From assembly GCA_030762175.1 (NCBI GenBank), contig CM060842.1, positions 50,622,501-50,686,500 on the forward strand: a stretch of DNA of 64,000 bases. The letters are read 5' to 3'. Shown one piece after another: positions 1-11,699 of the stretch; the first letter of the stretch is position 1; the number at the start of each line of letters is the position of its first letter. The stretch comes from Metallyticus violacea (Eukaryota; Arthropoda; Insecta; Mantodea; Metallyticidae). The notes under the pieces were generated by a model. It saw only the letters and a program-made list of their open reading frames with translations. It made no database searches and was not told the DNA's origin. The position numbers and the translations under genes were made by a program.

Positions 1-299
1 ATTACACTGCAATATGTTATACCCCTCTCAATCTTTATTATACTTCTCCTTCATTCTTCCTAAATAAACTCCTCTAACTCCCATCCTCTGCAACTTCACT
101 AAGGCCCCCAACAACTCCTTTAGCTCCTGCTTCTCCTGTTGTCTCATCATATTCTTTCCCTCTTTTCCTACTTCTAACTGTACCTTCTTTCTTCTAACTG
201 CAAGTTTGTTTATTATATAAATTCTTCTACCTCTTCCTCTTCATCTCCCTTTCCTTCTTCTCCCTCTTCTTCTTCTAAAGTGATTCGAATCAAGTTTTC

Positions 300-1700
300 A
301 TTGTGAATTGGATGGTTAATAATTTTTCTGGTTATCTATATTTAATATTATTAATCTTTCCGATTTTCTAACTTCCACTTCTTGTTCTTCTTCTTCTTGT
401 TCTTCTTGTTCTTCTTGTTCTTGTTCTTCTTCTTCTTCTTCCCTTGCAGTTGGAATCTCTTTTTGCCCCATCCTTTCTTCCCATGCTATTTTACTTATTT
501 TATGGACCACGGTTTCAAGATGTTTATATACTTATTTGCTCCTTAAAATATAGGCTGCACGATGGCCATTTAAATTCCTTCTTTCTTCTGAAGTTTGGTT
601 CCTATAACGTGGGCATTCAAACGTAACATGCTCCAATGTATCCTGCTTTCCACATCGTAAGCAGGTATCATTTTGGGCCCTTTTAATTTTGTGCCAGTAT
701 GTTTTATAAGGGTCATGTCCAGTCAAATAGTGTGTCAATTCTCTGGTAGGTTTTACGTGCCTTAGTTGTAATCTTTCGGTAATGTTTTTAAAGATTTTTA
801 AGTTCGTTTTCCCTCTTTGATTTGATTCCATTCTAGTTGCCATATTAATTTCAAATTAAATTTTATCTCTGTATGGTGTTACATCGTGCACCTATTATTG
901 TTTCCACTTCTCCATAATTCTTTTCCTTAATCCAACAGTTCTCTCCTCTTAATTTTACTAATAAATCTATGGGTCAGATGCCTGTTGATCCAATAGCGCC
1001 ATTATAGGTGTGGTGCTAATTGCCCCTGTGTAGCGTAATAAAATTTTGCGTTGAGTTCTTCTTAATTGATTTCTAATTTGTATATCGTGCATTCTTGTGG
1101 CCCACACCCCAGTTCCACGTGCAATTATTGTTGCAAAGATACTGTTGTGATAAATATTAATAACATTTCATGATATTTAAAATTTGATTGAATAATTCTA
1201 GATAATTTCATCATTATTTTCTCGGCTTTAGCTCTTGTATGTTCAGTATGCTTCCTGAAATTTGTCCTTTCATCATCATGTAACCTGATTTTAACAGAGC
1301 TATTTGTAATTTGGGTTTTGTACACCATAATTTTAATCTCGGTGTCAAGTTTTGGGCTCTTGCTTTTAATTGCTTTTGTGAGTTTCCTTCAATAATAAAA
1401 GTAATATCATTTGCATAGGCCACGGTATTTAATATATCTACATCGTTATTTAAATCGTCTAATAAGGTTTCTATTACTATATCCCAAAATATAGGCCCTA
1501 GAACTGATCCCTGAGGGCACCCTTTCGTAATACGTTGTCTTATTTTATATAAACTCTTCTGTCTATGCAGTAATCTTTCAATATTGCATACAGGCTTTTT
1601 GGGACATGTTTATTTCGTAATCATTCAAACAGAAATGGTCACCATATCATATTATCAAAAGCGCCGGAGATATGAATAAATATTCCTATTAAAAATAGGA
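300..1700 (-). mobile_element. degraded non-LTR retrotransposon, R1/I-like, RT and C-terminus
   Basis: Minus-strand fragments in order, from high to low coordinate: HISGAFDN near 1680 (RT palm, compare the DIKGAFDN of R1/LOA elements), PQGSVLGPIFWDI near 1500, and AYANDITFII near 1400 (the catalytic YxDD is YAND, so the active site is broken). A C-terminal CCHC-type knuckle follows at 843-532 (CLRCGKQDTLEHVTFEC). Downstream to 300 is a Glu/Gln-rich extension coded by GAA/GAG-rich DNA. Several stops and frameshifts show it is dead. The pyrimidine-rich plus strand at 1-300 is probably its 3' end. Clade assignment is approximate. Confidence 0.8.
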
Positions 1701-1719
1701 CAACCGACATTCATCTATC

Positions 1720-4700
1720 TTGAAATGCCCTTAAAATATAGTCGTTAATGTTTTCCTTCAAGACAAGCAACTTTTGTCTAAAGAAGTTTCTTCTAAAAAT
1801 TATCGTATTATTCAGGTAGCCTGTTTTAATAGATAAATAAACAAACAGTCTTTTCTACTAATATTTTGCAATAAAGATTGTTATATCCCTAATTAATGGT
1901 CCATTTTGTCTCTATCAAATCTAAACCATATAAACACTTTATACATGAGTTTAGCATATTTCAATAGAAGAAATTGCAAACTATTTTTTTAAAACAAAAA
2001 AATGCTTTATAGTTACACTTTGCTCTCTGGCCATCTTAAGAGTCATCAACATCTTCATCATTATGAATATTTTAAATCCAGCAATTTATAATATCTTCAA
2101 TTATTTAATTATTTTCTACGCCTATAGCTGCTGTTTTCATACAAAGCACCAATTAACCGACAACAAACTAGGATTGCCATATAAGAGATGGCAGTTAGGG
2201 ATTATTAACGCAGCAACACAGAATAATAAAACAACGGTGTATGTATGATCATCGCAACAATGATGCAAATATATTTTGCATTTTTAAAATATGTATGTGT
2301 CTAAGGGAGAAAATCTAAAAACGATATATTTGTCGGATAACCTATAATGACTAATGACCATTTGCTGAGCCTTTCTGACTCAAGACATATCTGTTAGATA
2401 ACTGTTTCCTTTAACTAGAACTAAGCTGTTTGTTATGTCTCATAGGGCCACAAGTCATTTCCATTTACATCTTTTGTTTAACTTATACCTCGCATAATCA
2501 TATTATAGATAACAATAGAAAGTTGCCAGAAATAAAAACTTTATTTTGAAAAAAATAATTGCATATACCCCGTATATCATAAGCCACAGAACTTGCTAAT
2601 ACAGCTATTTTCTTGTGGCACATCTTACGTCAATACGATGGTGGTGGTGGTGGTGGTGGTGGTGGTGGTGGTGGTGGTGGTGGATATTAGCGAAATGAGT
2701 GGTAGAAGAAACTGAAAGTACAAAGAAAGTCGCTATTGTCCTCAGCCACTCGTGGCTGTATATATCGGTAGTTCCAAATTTTAGTAATTTAGAAATGACC
2801 ATAAGAATGCAAAGTTCGAAGGTATTTGATACTATAGTTACAACATTGTTCCAAAGAGCTTTAATAAGTTTTGTTTGGATGTATGCAACACGAAACTGAT
2901 TTCAGTTTTCGTCAGTTAATTCAATGAAATTAAATGAAGAAGTGGTTTGTCGAAATGTTATATAAATACATATACCTTATATACTTGTGTATGTATTCAC
3001 ATACTTTTTCATGATTTTATTTATACAAAAAGCAGACGTTCTCTAATTGGTCAGAGCATTAAGCAAAATTATAGATTTCTAATAAAAGCTGTACAATATA
3101 AGCCAACGGCGCGAGGAGAATAACGTGGGCATAATTAGCATAGATGGGCTGAGATCATAAGGTAGTATTAATTTGTTCTGTAGTGTGGTAGTGGTAGTAT
3201 CAAACTACCTAATTTATGTGGTATTGGATAGCGGTAGCAGTAGTATATTTAATAACAGCAATTGGTTCTTTTATCTATTTTGTTACACGTGTGATATTCC
3301 TAAATAGATTTAATAAGAAACATAGTAACAGTTACAGTGGTGAGGTCAGAATTTTCTTAAAGGGGAGGGGGTGGTTCAGTTTTGTATTTAGAATTACTAG
3401 GAGATAAAACTAATGCATGAATGGACATTTTAACAACAAATGCTATACTTGTGTTATTAATTTTATAAAACGAGTAGTTGATATGGGTTGCAATAAATTC
3501 TGAATTAGCGTTTATGTTTTAAACAACATACTGAAATGCTTACTATTTCAGCAGAAGGATAGAGCGTTTTTTAAATGTTACAATATAGCATAATAACTAG
3601 ACAAAAAATGCTATTCTACATTATTTAACAATGTTGCGCAATCCACATCTTGGTAAAGGTTACCAATCACAATTTAAAAATTAAAGTTAAAAAGAAAGGG
3701 AAAAAATAAATAAAGCATTGCCCTTTAAAAATTGATGGACCCAAAGGGAGGTTAATGGGTTCTAACTCCCCGCTCCTAACACTTGTGTAACTAATTATTT
3801 GAAATGATATGAGAACAGTTCAAAACTAATTGGAGAATTGAAAACATATTATCATACAACGCTATATACTTTGATTGATTTATTTATTTATTTTTTGGAC
3901 AAGGTGTATGCTTTTATGGCCATAGCATTGTAATTTACTTGTATAGTAGTTTCCACGAAATATATAATGACATTTTTCTTCAGCATTACAAGAATAATTA
4001 TAACTTTATTTCATCCAGAGCATTTGTTAGACATGTAAATGAAATGCATGGGCTAACATTGAACAAAACAAAATTTAGTCAAATTGTCTTAGTTTTTTAA
4101 TATAAAAGTTGCATTGCTCTGCTAAGGAAAGAAATTGCTTGAACTGAAGGTACTGAGGTATTTCTAAACATAATATGGTGACCAGCATTCACTTTTATAA
4201 ATTATAAAATTTGAATGCTGTTTATGAAAAGCAACCGATTCCAAGAAATGAATTGCACATGTAAAAGCAACTTTGATGACAGGGATATTAGATTTGTTAT
4301 ATTGATTTAATATGCTCGGAGTTCAAGTTTTATATTTTTAAAAAAGTATATTACTATTCGACTCGTATCCTCATTAGTAGCAGTGTTATTTTGCAGAGAA
4401 AGGAGCACCTAAGTATTCAGTTTATTGAAGGCTGAATCATAGTTTCCGATTGTGAAATGTCATTGATAAGTGCCGTTATCAAGGTGTGGACAAATCTCCC
4501 TACGTATCTGGTGACGTGCTACGCTAGAAAGTTACAATTTGGAATATTTTACATTTACGGCACAGTGTACAGTTAGGAGTACAGAGCACAAGAAAATACT
4601 ATTCGAGCGGCGAATTAGTGAGGATACTCGAGAATGCATATAAAAATATTTTACTCTTATCGCCGTGGATTCATTACTTTGGGGGGGGGGGGTTGTAGTT

Positions 4701-5535
4701 ATTCTGGATATAAACACCTAATATGAACGAACAAAATTTTTTCTATGAATAATTTTAGGCCTTGGTTACCCTTAGCATTTACATGTTGCTAATAAATATC
4801 TGCACTGAATCGGCCAATTTATCCTCATTTTATTGAAATTAAAAACTATTATACTAAAACACAATATTTATTAATTGAAACATTTAGAGAGTGAAACATG
4901 TTGTAAACAAGGGGAGAAAATCATTATTATTTATTATGAAGGAACTAACTTTCATAAATTCATGTCCTGCTTGTTAATTGGTGTCTACTTCAGACACATC
5001 TACGGATATTTCTTCCGCGGAGCATAGGATCTGGCTCTTCTATCTACTTTGAAAAGTTTTTCATTCAGGCTGCTCTAACTGGTAGCCTTCCTTCATAGGT
5101 TTAAACACACAAAGCCCTCTAGCCCTATTTCCACCATCACAAGTGGGTATGTCTTCACCTTTCCATCTGATAATCAAAGAGATTTGGTGGTTCAATCAAA
5201 AGCCAAACACAGTGGGAATAGCTTGGATATCTTCATAAATGCCTTGGACTCCATACCAGAGTATCTATTTTGGACATTAGAAATACAGATTTCAATTGGT
5301 AACTGAAAGCTTTGAAACTTTTAGAATTGATGGGTATGCTAATTGTCAATTTTACTGAATTCCGAAGGATTGAAGCTATTGCGGTTGGACCCGTGAAAAA
5401 TCTATTAATTTTTTGACGAATTCCGAAGAAATGTAAGCTGTTGCGGTTGTTCCCATGGAAACATTTTTTAATAATGTATCCAAATCTGCATCGATTGTAT
5501 GTACTAGGCACTTAAGTAAAAATCTATAATGTATC
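1720..5535. other. no gene recognised; simple repeats only
   Basis: AT-rich DNA with stops in all frames. It holds a (GTG)n tract at 2639-2683 and an 11-12 base G run near 4681. Short open frames here (such as 3216-3407, 63 residues, hydrophobic) have no recognisable family, no splice context and ordinary intergenic base composition. Confidence 0.6.
2639..2683. repeat. (GTG)n microsatellite
   Basis: About fifteen near-perfect GTG units. On the minus strand it reads as polyhistidine inside a small open frame, which is a by-product of the repeat. Confidence 0.97.
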
Positions 5536-5539
5536 TGTG

Positions 5540-7580
5540 TGAATGTGTGTTAACGCTCTAGCGATTGCAATTTTTTTTCTCAACAAAACTCGGCATATAA
5601 CGCCATCAATTAACAAACGATTCGCCGAATTAGACCATTGGCAGTGAGAGTTAACCTAAAGAGGGGGGGGGGGGGAGAAGGGGGGGAGAAGAAAAGAAAA
5701 AATGGAAATTAGCTTTAGGTGTCGCAATTTTTGTTTTTGTTTTTTTTTTTTCCTCATCAAACTCAGTAGATTTCTTTAAAATAAATGAATAAAATTAGTT
5801 TTCGAAAATTGGCAATCGGGTCATTAAGAATGGGGATATACCTGAAAAACGAGTGGCGGTTAAAGCGAAATTTTAAAACCGCTCTAGCGGCCGCAGTTTT
5901 AACTTTTTTAAAGCACACTCGGCATATATCATTGAAATAAAACAAGAAAAATAGTTTCCGAAAATCAGTGAAACCGTACTATTAGGAGGGGGGTTATCTG
6001 AAACCCATAATTTAAAAATTGCTCTAGCGGCATTAATATTATACTCCGTATATACTATTTAAATAAAGAAAAAAAAATATAGTTTCTGAATATTGACCAT
6101 TAAGGGTGTAACCTTAAACCCAACATTTAAAAATCGCTCTAGTAGCACTATTTTTTTTTTACGCAACTAAACTCGGCATTTAAATCAGACAAGAAAAACA
6201 ATTTCTGAAAATCAGTGAAATTAAATTATTAGGAATGGGAGTATACCTGAAAAACGAGTAGGGGTTAAGGCGCAATTTAAAAATCGCTCTTGCTGCTGCA
6301 TATTTAATAAATGGTTTAAAGGAAATTTTATTGAAAAATAGTTTCTAAAAATTAGTGAAATGGGACTATTAGGAAGGGGGTGGGGTTTGTCTGAAACCCA
6401 AAATTTAAAAATCACTCTACTGGCATTAATATTTGTTTTTTTTTTCACAATAATCTCCGAATGTACCATTTAAATAAAACAAGAAAAGTAATTTATGAAA
6501 ATCGGGGAAATCTGGCTATTAGGAGTGAGGTTTGCCTAAAACCCAAAATGTAAAAATCGCTCTAGCAGCAGCTACATTTGTTTTTTCACAACAAAACTCG
6601 TCATACACCATTTAAATTAAACAAGATGAAAATCAGTGAGATCAGATTATTATGAGACGGAGGTTTATTTGAAAAAACAAAACAAAAAATAGTGGGGTTA
6701 AGGGGAAAATCACTCTAACGGCTGCAATTTTTTTTTAGGGGAAACTCGATGTATTTGCCATTAAAATAAAACAAGAAGAATAGTTTCTGAAAATCGGTGA
6801 AATCGGACTATTAGGAGGACGGGACTGGGGGTAATATTTGTTTTTTCACAACAAAACTCGCTATACACCATTTAAATCAAACAAGATGAAAATCAGCGAA
6901 ATCAGATTATTAGGAGACGAGGGTTTTTCTGGAAGGGAGAAAAAAAAAAAACAGTGGGGTTAAAGCGAAATTTAAAAATCGTCTAGCGACCGCAATTTTA
7001 GTTTTTTTTTTTTTAAAGGGAACCTGATATATGCCATTAAAATAAAATAATAAGAATAATTTTTGAAAATCAGTGAAATCGGACTATTAGGAGGACGGGG
7101 GGTTTATCCAAAATTTAATAAGTGCTGTAGTAGCACAAAAATTGCCATTCACGGTTTAAATCAAATAAGAAAAATATTTTCTGAAAATTAGGGAAATCCG
7201 CCCATTAGGAGTGGGAATATAGTTGAAAACCTAAATTTAAAGATTGGGGAGGGGGTTTAAAGAAAATTTAAAAATCGCGTTAGCAGCCGCAATTTTTGTT
7301 TTTTTCTCAACGAAACTCGGTTAAATAGTTAAAATAATATTTGGTTAAAATAGGAATAATAATTTTTGAAAATCAGTGAAATCAAATATTAGGAGTGGAG
7401 GTTTACCTGAAACCCAAAATTTAAAATCGTTCTAGCGGCACCAATATTTGTTACTTCACAACAAAATTCGGTATATACCATTTAAATAAAATAAGAAAAA
7501 TATTTTCCGAAAATTAAAAAAATTAAACCATTTGGAGTAGGGGTATACTTGAAAACCGAAATTTGAAAGGACTCTTGTAT
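5540..7580. repeat. diverged tandem satellite, about 120-160 bp units
   Basis: At least a dozen recurrences of a unit with a fixed order: a (c)gctctagcgg-like box, a poly-T stretch with ttttttcacaac, aaaactcggcatata, ccatttaaataaaacaag, ttctgaaaatcagtgaaatc, ggactattaggag, and acctgaaacccaaaattt. Landmarks lie near 5555, 5880, 6010, 6133, 6280, 6410, 6555, 6710, 6978, 7127, 7270 and 7424. Units differ by indels in the G-rich and T-rich runs and are well diverged, so the array is old. It lies 8 kb 5' of the first sure mesh exon. Confidence 0.88.
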
Positions 7581-7584
7581 TTAA

Positions 7585-8212
7585 TTTTCTCTATATTTTA
7601 TTTTAAAATAAAAGGACAAATTAATACTGCATATAAACTGTATTTATAATGGTACATACGTTTTATATGTTTTATATTTAACAAAAGCATTGTCCTGAAG
7701 GTAGCAGTTGTGAAATATTAATCTAATATATGTGTGAAAATTATACTTGTATCCAAGATCACTCTGTAATATCCTTCAGAAAATGTTTTCATTACATATT
7801 TTTACTACAGCAATATTTAAATTAAATTTCAAAGCCAATGAAAATCGATATAACTTTCAATTGCTTTTATTTGCTTTGTACATTGTAATTGTTTCTGAAT
7901 AGTAACATGTTTTTGTTTTACTGAAACATATGAACTTTTTCTTCTTAAATACACAATGTAACTTGAAACTTTCTGTTATTTCTCTCTATTTTAGTGAATG
8001 TAAAGATGATACCAAGGGTTCAGCTTATAAACATGGTTATATTTAAAACTGTTTAAAATACTCCCACACTATAGCTTAAAAATTGTTTAAAAACACTCCC
8101 ACAGTATAAGTATGTATCAATGGTCATACATTTAATTTAATTATTAATAATACTATAATTATTAATATACCATTAATTAATTTTTGTGGTTTTATCTCAA
8201 CAACAGCAGCAA

Positions 8213-8257
<45 letters not shown>

Positions 8258-8600
8258 AAATGTACTACTTATATAAAATGCAAGAATTCTAATTTTTGTT
8301 CCCCTAATAACACATAATAATGCCATAACTTATTTCATTTCATTAATGCTCTAATTTGGATTTTACATTAATTTTTATTAAAAGTTATTCAACTTGCAAG
8401 GAATTCTCTTAGTTTATGCACCACCTTGTGTGTGATGGACTTTTTTGTGATTTCACCTTTGAAATTTTCTTCTCAATATGTTCTTTGCAAAAAGGCTTCA
8501 GACTATAAAGCTAACAATTTTGAGAGCAGCAAAATAATATGTCTCATTTATAAGATTATTTACATTTGCCCTAATCTTTGCTTCAGCAGTTCAAGCAAGT
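7585..8600. repeat. AT-rich, no gene; (ATT)n at 8212-8256
   Basis: Nothing recognisable except a TTA/ATT microsatellite of about 45 bases at 8212-8256. Such tracts can be 3' tails of CR1-like retroelements, but no coding remnant was seen beside it. Confidence 0.7.
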
Positions 8601-8604
8601 GCTG

Positions 8605-8845
8605 TGTAATCTCTTCTGAGTTATTTAGAACACTTTTTATGGTTTCACTTATATGAGATTTACTCAGGACATGTTTTCTATAACATTTATGCATATCAGC
8701 TGTGAGTTGTTTTGTCCACATAATCAGTTGTTAAAAGACTCACAGCTGATGCAGACAAATGTTCTACAAAATATATCCTGGGTAAATCTCATGTTAAGTG
8801 AAACTATAAAAGGTATTCTAAATATTTTGATTTAGAAGAGATTAT
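8605..8845. mobile_element. 240-bp palindromic MITE-like element
   Basis: Two arms of about 100 bases are inverted copies around a centre near 8725. Matched pieces include tcagctgtgagt with actcacagctga, gagatttactcagga with tcctgggtaaatctc, and tagaacac with gtattcta. The arms are imperfect. It has no coding capacity. Target duplication was not identified. Confidence 0.7.
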
Positions 8846-9138
8846 TAATGCGTCTTTCACAGTATTCTATTCCAAATTGAATTAGTATTGAAAGTGCTTT
8901 GCATTTTCTCTTTTGGTTAATCAATGAGTTAGAATTGACTATGAGTCTCCAGTGAGAGAGAATGCTGGTTTTCATTCTCTGTGCAATATTAAATACACAA
9001 TGAGGAGTTTGTAAGAACAAGAAGAAATTAGATAACTTACTTATTTCTAAAAACTGGTGAACATCACTGCAAGTGATACAGTATGTACATTTACATTTCT
9101 TTGCGGAATGGGGCCATTAGACCATGGTAGTTGTTATT

Positions 9139-9220
9139 GTTACTACTGCTACTGCTACTGCTACTGCTACTGCTACTGCTATTGCTACTGCTGCTGCTAC
9201 TGCTGCTGCTGCTGCTGTAT
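9139..9220. repeat. (TACTGC)n/(TGC)n microsatellite
   Basis: A compound repeat of TAC and TGC triplets. It gives alternating Tyr-Cys or Ala-Val open frames on the two strands, which are artefacts of the repeat. Confidence 0.95.
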
Positions 9221-10179
9221 GGTGAATGTTATAATTGTGAGAAAAACGGGAAAGCTGATAACGGTAATTTCTGCTGATGACAGGATAACTGTAATATAAA
9301 ACTGAGCGATAGATTAGATATTCTGAGAAATACAAATGTTGATCAGTTCCAATTCACAGGAGCAAGTGATAAAAGAAGCAGAGTACAATTGTTTGGGGGT
9401 AGTCAAGGGAGGGATATGGCATCTTTGCATAAAGAGGATGTGGGAAAAAACTTGGATATTGTAAGTGTGATGGATCACTGATGTTACTGAGAATCTTTTA
9501 AATATAACTTATGATTTTGCATGAGATCATGTTGTGTTAATGTTAGGCCAGGAAATACTTCTGGATAGAAATAGTAATTATTGTATCAAAGAGGACATAA
9601 AGTAAAAAAGTTATGCCTGCATCTAAATTCAAAAGACAAGAAGCAGTTTTCCTTTCTGATTGCCAATGGAAGTAAAGGGAAAATTCCTGTTATTAGAAGT
9701 GATAAGCATTCAATTTAAAATTGGGGTAAAATGAGAATAATGATAATTTACGATATCTAAAAGGAAGGAGGAACAAGCTACTAATGTTCATTTACAGAAA
9801 ATCTTTACAGAAATAATAACAATAATAATGACAATAATAGTATCAATATAAATGTAAAAAAATGAAATGAAAGTGTAAGCAGGAGTTTCATTATTACTAA
9901 TCATCTATCACCTGTTGGTGTCATCTCCAGAATTTCTTAACATAATGTTAAAGGTAACTCTACTGTGCATGATAAGAGATGACTGAAAACTTATATGCAT
10001 TACTAGCTCACATTTTTAATTGATTTCAGAATTGTTCTTAATTTTCTTCTATTGCATGGAGTTTTTTTTTTATATCTGCCAAGTTAATTTCAAATTGTTA
10101 TTGCTGAGAGCATTGTATGTGCCAGTGGATAACTATTATGGTACATATGATCTTTAAATGTAAAATCACAAATGATTGG

Positions 10180-10325
10180 AGTGATAAGTTAGATATGGTT
10201 ATGGAAGAATAAAGAAATTGCATTGAAAAAGATTTTTGAAAGTCATGAGCAGATATCTAAATTAGGGGAGTTTTTATGGAAGATAAGCATGAAATGGAAA
10301 TGATCAGTTGAAAGACATGATGAGT
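10180..10325 (+). mobile_element. 3' end fragment of the 53-kb non-LTR family
   Basis: The stretch from gcattgaaaaagat through gagcagatatctaaattagg to aaatggaaatgatcagttg matches the reverse complement of 53420-53530 closely. It is thus a plus-oriented copy of the 3' coding end of the element at 52.9-55.06 kb. The 850 bases before it (9300-10180) may be a more decayed part of the same copy, but no protein motif could be read there. Confidence 0.72.
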
Positions 10326-10384
10326 TAGTTACGGTTCTGGCCATTTAAGCCAGACCATACCATGTATATACTCAGTACTTTAAT

Positions 10385-10672
10385 TGATTGATTAATTTTT
10401 GGACGCTCTTTAACATCTCAGGTCATCAGCGTCCCATTCAACTCAGGGCGTGAAACGGCCGACAAATTTTGCTCAGAGGCCTCTCTTTCAGGCTTGAGGT
10501 TCTTTTTCGTGCCGTAAATGTATGACACGGGACCCACGGCTTTACTTCCCTTCCAAAGGAAGCCATACTTAGGATTTTTACACCCGAAAAAATCCATGGT
10601 CCTGGCCGGGTTCGAACCCGCAATCTTGGGTATAGGAGGCAAGTATGGTAACCACTACACCACCAGGACCTA
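10385..10672 (-). mobile_element. tRNA-derived SINE, family A, with target duplication
   Basis: On the minus strand it opens with a tRNA-like head: A box TGGTGTAGTGGT, B box GGGTTCGAACCC, closed by GGCCAGGAC, with a tRNA-Gly-like look. A body of about 220 bases follows, ending TGACCTGAGATGTTAAAGAGC and a short A/T-rich tail. It is flanked by an exact 12-base duplication, CAGTACTTTAAT, at 10373-10384 and 10673-10684. This is the best-preserved A-family copy. Mobilisation by a non-LTR partner is inferred. Confidence 0.92.
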
Positions 10673-10690
10673 CAGTACTTTAATAATAAC

Positions 10691-10691
10691 A

Positions 10692-10725
<34 letters not shown>
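10691..10725. repeat. (ATG)n microsatellite
   Basis: About eleven ATG units just downstream of the SINE target duplication. Confidence 0.96.
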
Positions 10726-10726
<1 letters not shown>

Positions 10727-10988
10727 AACATTTTAAGTTTTTGTTTGTTAATAATTATTGATCGATGAATTCAAAAAGAATTAGAACAGGGAAGGAGCTT
10801 AAAAGAGAGTAGGTAGGAGGCTACTGATGAACCAAAGACAGGGTTATAAATGTTATGCAAGAGGCACTGTAATTATGTTACTATTATTTTATTTGGTATT
10901 GTTTCAAGAATTAATATTAGAATAAGTGTGTTTAAATTAAAAGAAATTAATGTAACACTTATTGTAGCCAGGTAGGTTGCACCTAAGA

Positions 10989-11070
10989 ATGTCCAGATCT
11001 CTTTATTTGCACAGAACAATTCTTTGGTTTTTTATAATAATATTCTTTTCATTTGGTGCTACAGCCCAGG
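10989..11070 (+). CDS. candidate mesh signal-peptide exon (doubtful)
   Basis: An ATG at 10989 opens 27 codons with a signal-peptide look: basic start (MSRSLYLHR), hydrophobic core (TILWFFIIIFFSF) and a small-residue end (GATAQ). It runs into AGG|gtgagc, a good donor, and ends in phase 1, exactly what exon A at 15682 needs; joined, the protein reads ATAQ-DCLETRY. Against it: the 3' half overlaps the likely tail of a minus-strand SINE, so the T-rich hydrophobic core may be an antisense A-rich tail and the donor may be part of the repeat. It is either the true first coding exon, an exonised repeat, or chance. Confidence 0.25.
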
Positions 11071-11345
11071 GTGAGCCTTGCCCTGCTGCACTGACCTCTG
11101 CATCCTGTCTAATGACTTTATTAATAGAGGGCAGTATTGCAGGGGGACATGTGATCACCCTGTTGGTCATCTTTTGTGATAGAAGAATGCCATTTCTCGA
11201 TTAGGCAGCTTCCCAATTGTCCTCATGAGGCTGGGCGGACCATTTCAGGCTCCTTAACTTAGAAAAATCCTAAGTAGGTACAGGGAATCGAATCCAGCTT
11301 CCCAATCAGCATTAGCAATACTAACCAGTTGACCAAGAAGGTGGT
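11040..11345 (-). mobile_element. likely tRNA-derived SINE, family C
   Basis: On the minus strand the region starts near 11345 with a tRNA-like head: A-box-like TGGTCAACTGGTTAG and B-box-like GGATTCGATTCCC. A body of about 200 bases runs toward 11060, then an A-rich tail near 11045-11010. No second copy occurs in the window, so family status rests on the Pol III promoter-like boxes. It overlaps the candidate signal-peptide exon. Confidence 0.62.
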
Positions 11346-11636
11346 CTTATAATATTTTATGGTAGAATTTGATTGTACTAAATGGAAATTTTTCATTGAT
11401 TCATTGAATAAGAGCCTGAAGGGCATATTATTGCTTAATGAAAGCAGTAGATTCCTATGGCCCATTCAGTTCTATGAAAGAAATATTCAAGAACATGATA
11501 TTGTTAACAAATATGCAGTATGAGAAATACAAATGTGTAATTTGTGGCGACTTCAAAGTTATAGGAATGCAATTAGGAAAACAGCATAGGTATATGAAAA
11601 TGCTTTGCTTTCTATTTCAATGGAACAATTGAACCG

Positions 11637-11698
11637 AGAGAGAGAGAGAAAGAGAGAGAGAGAGAAGAAAAAGAAAAAAAAAAAAAAGAAAAAAAAAG
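11637..11698. repeat. (GA)n followed by A-rich tract
   Basis: GAGAGA repeats merging into AAAAAG runs. A low-complexity purine strand; the minus strand reads as Ser-Leu/Phe repeats without meaning. Confidence 0.95.
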
Positions 11699-11699
11699 T

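Noticed and set aside
316..510. Glu/Gln-rich minus-strand open frame
   Set aside because: It is the trailing, low-complexity part of the degraded non-LTR element and its GAA/GAG repeat, not a gene.
2605..2802. Polyhistidine-containing minus-strand frame
   Set aside because: Produced by the (GTG)n microsatellite; no splice or family support.
3216..3407. 63-residue membrane-like frame
   Set aside because: No family, no splice sites and ordinary intergenic composition; hydrophobic frames are common by chance in AT-rich DNA.
5540..7580. CRISPR-like or regulatory repeat array
   Set aside because: Units are long, diverged and contiguous with no spacer pattern; it is a eukaryotic tandem satellite.
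9057..9335. Tyr-Cys-rich and Ala-Val-rich frames on both strands
   Set aside because: Both are translations of the TAC/TGC microsatellite.
10610..10672. Possible tRNA-Gly gene on the minus strand
   Set aside because: It is the head of a SINE with target duplications; the anticodon arm is poorly paired.
10418..10736. Three overlapping frames of 72-97 residues
   Set aside because: They are readings of SINE family A and the neighbouring ATG repeat.
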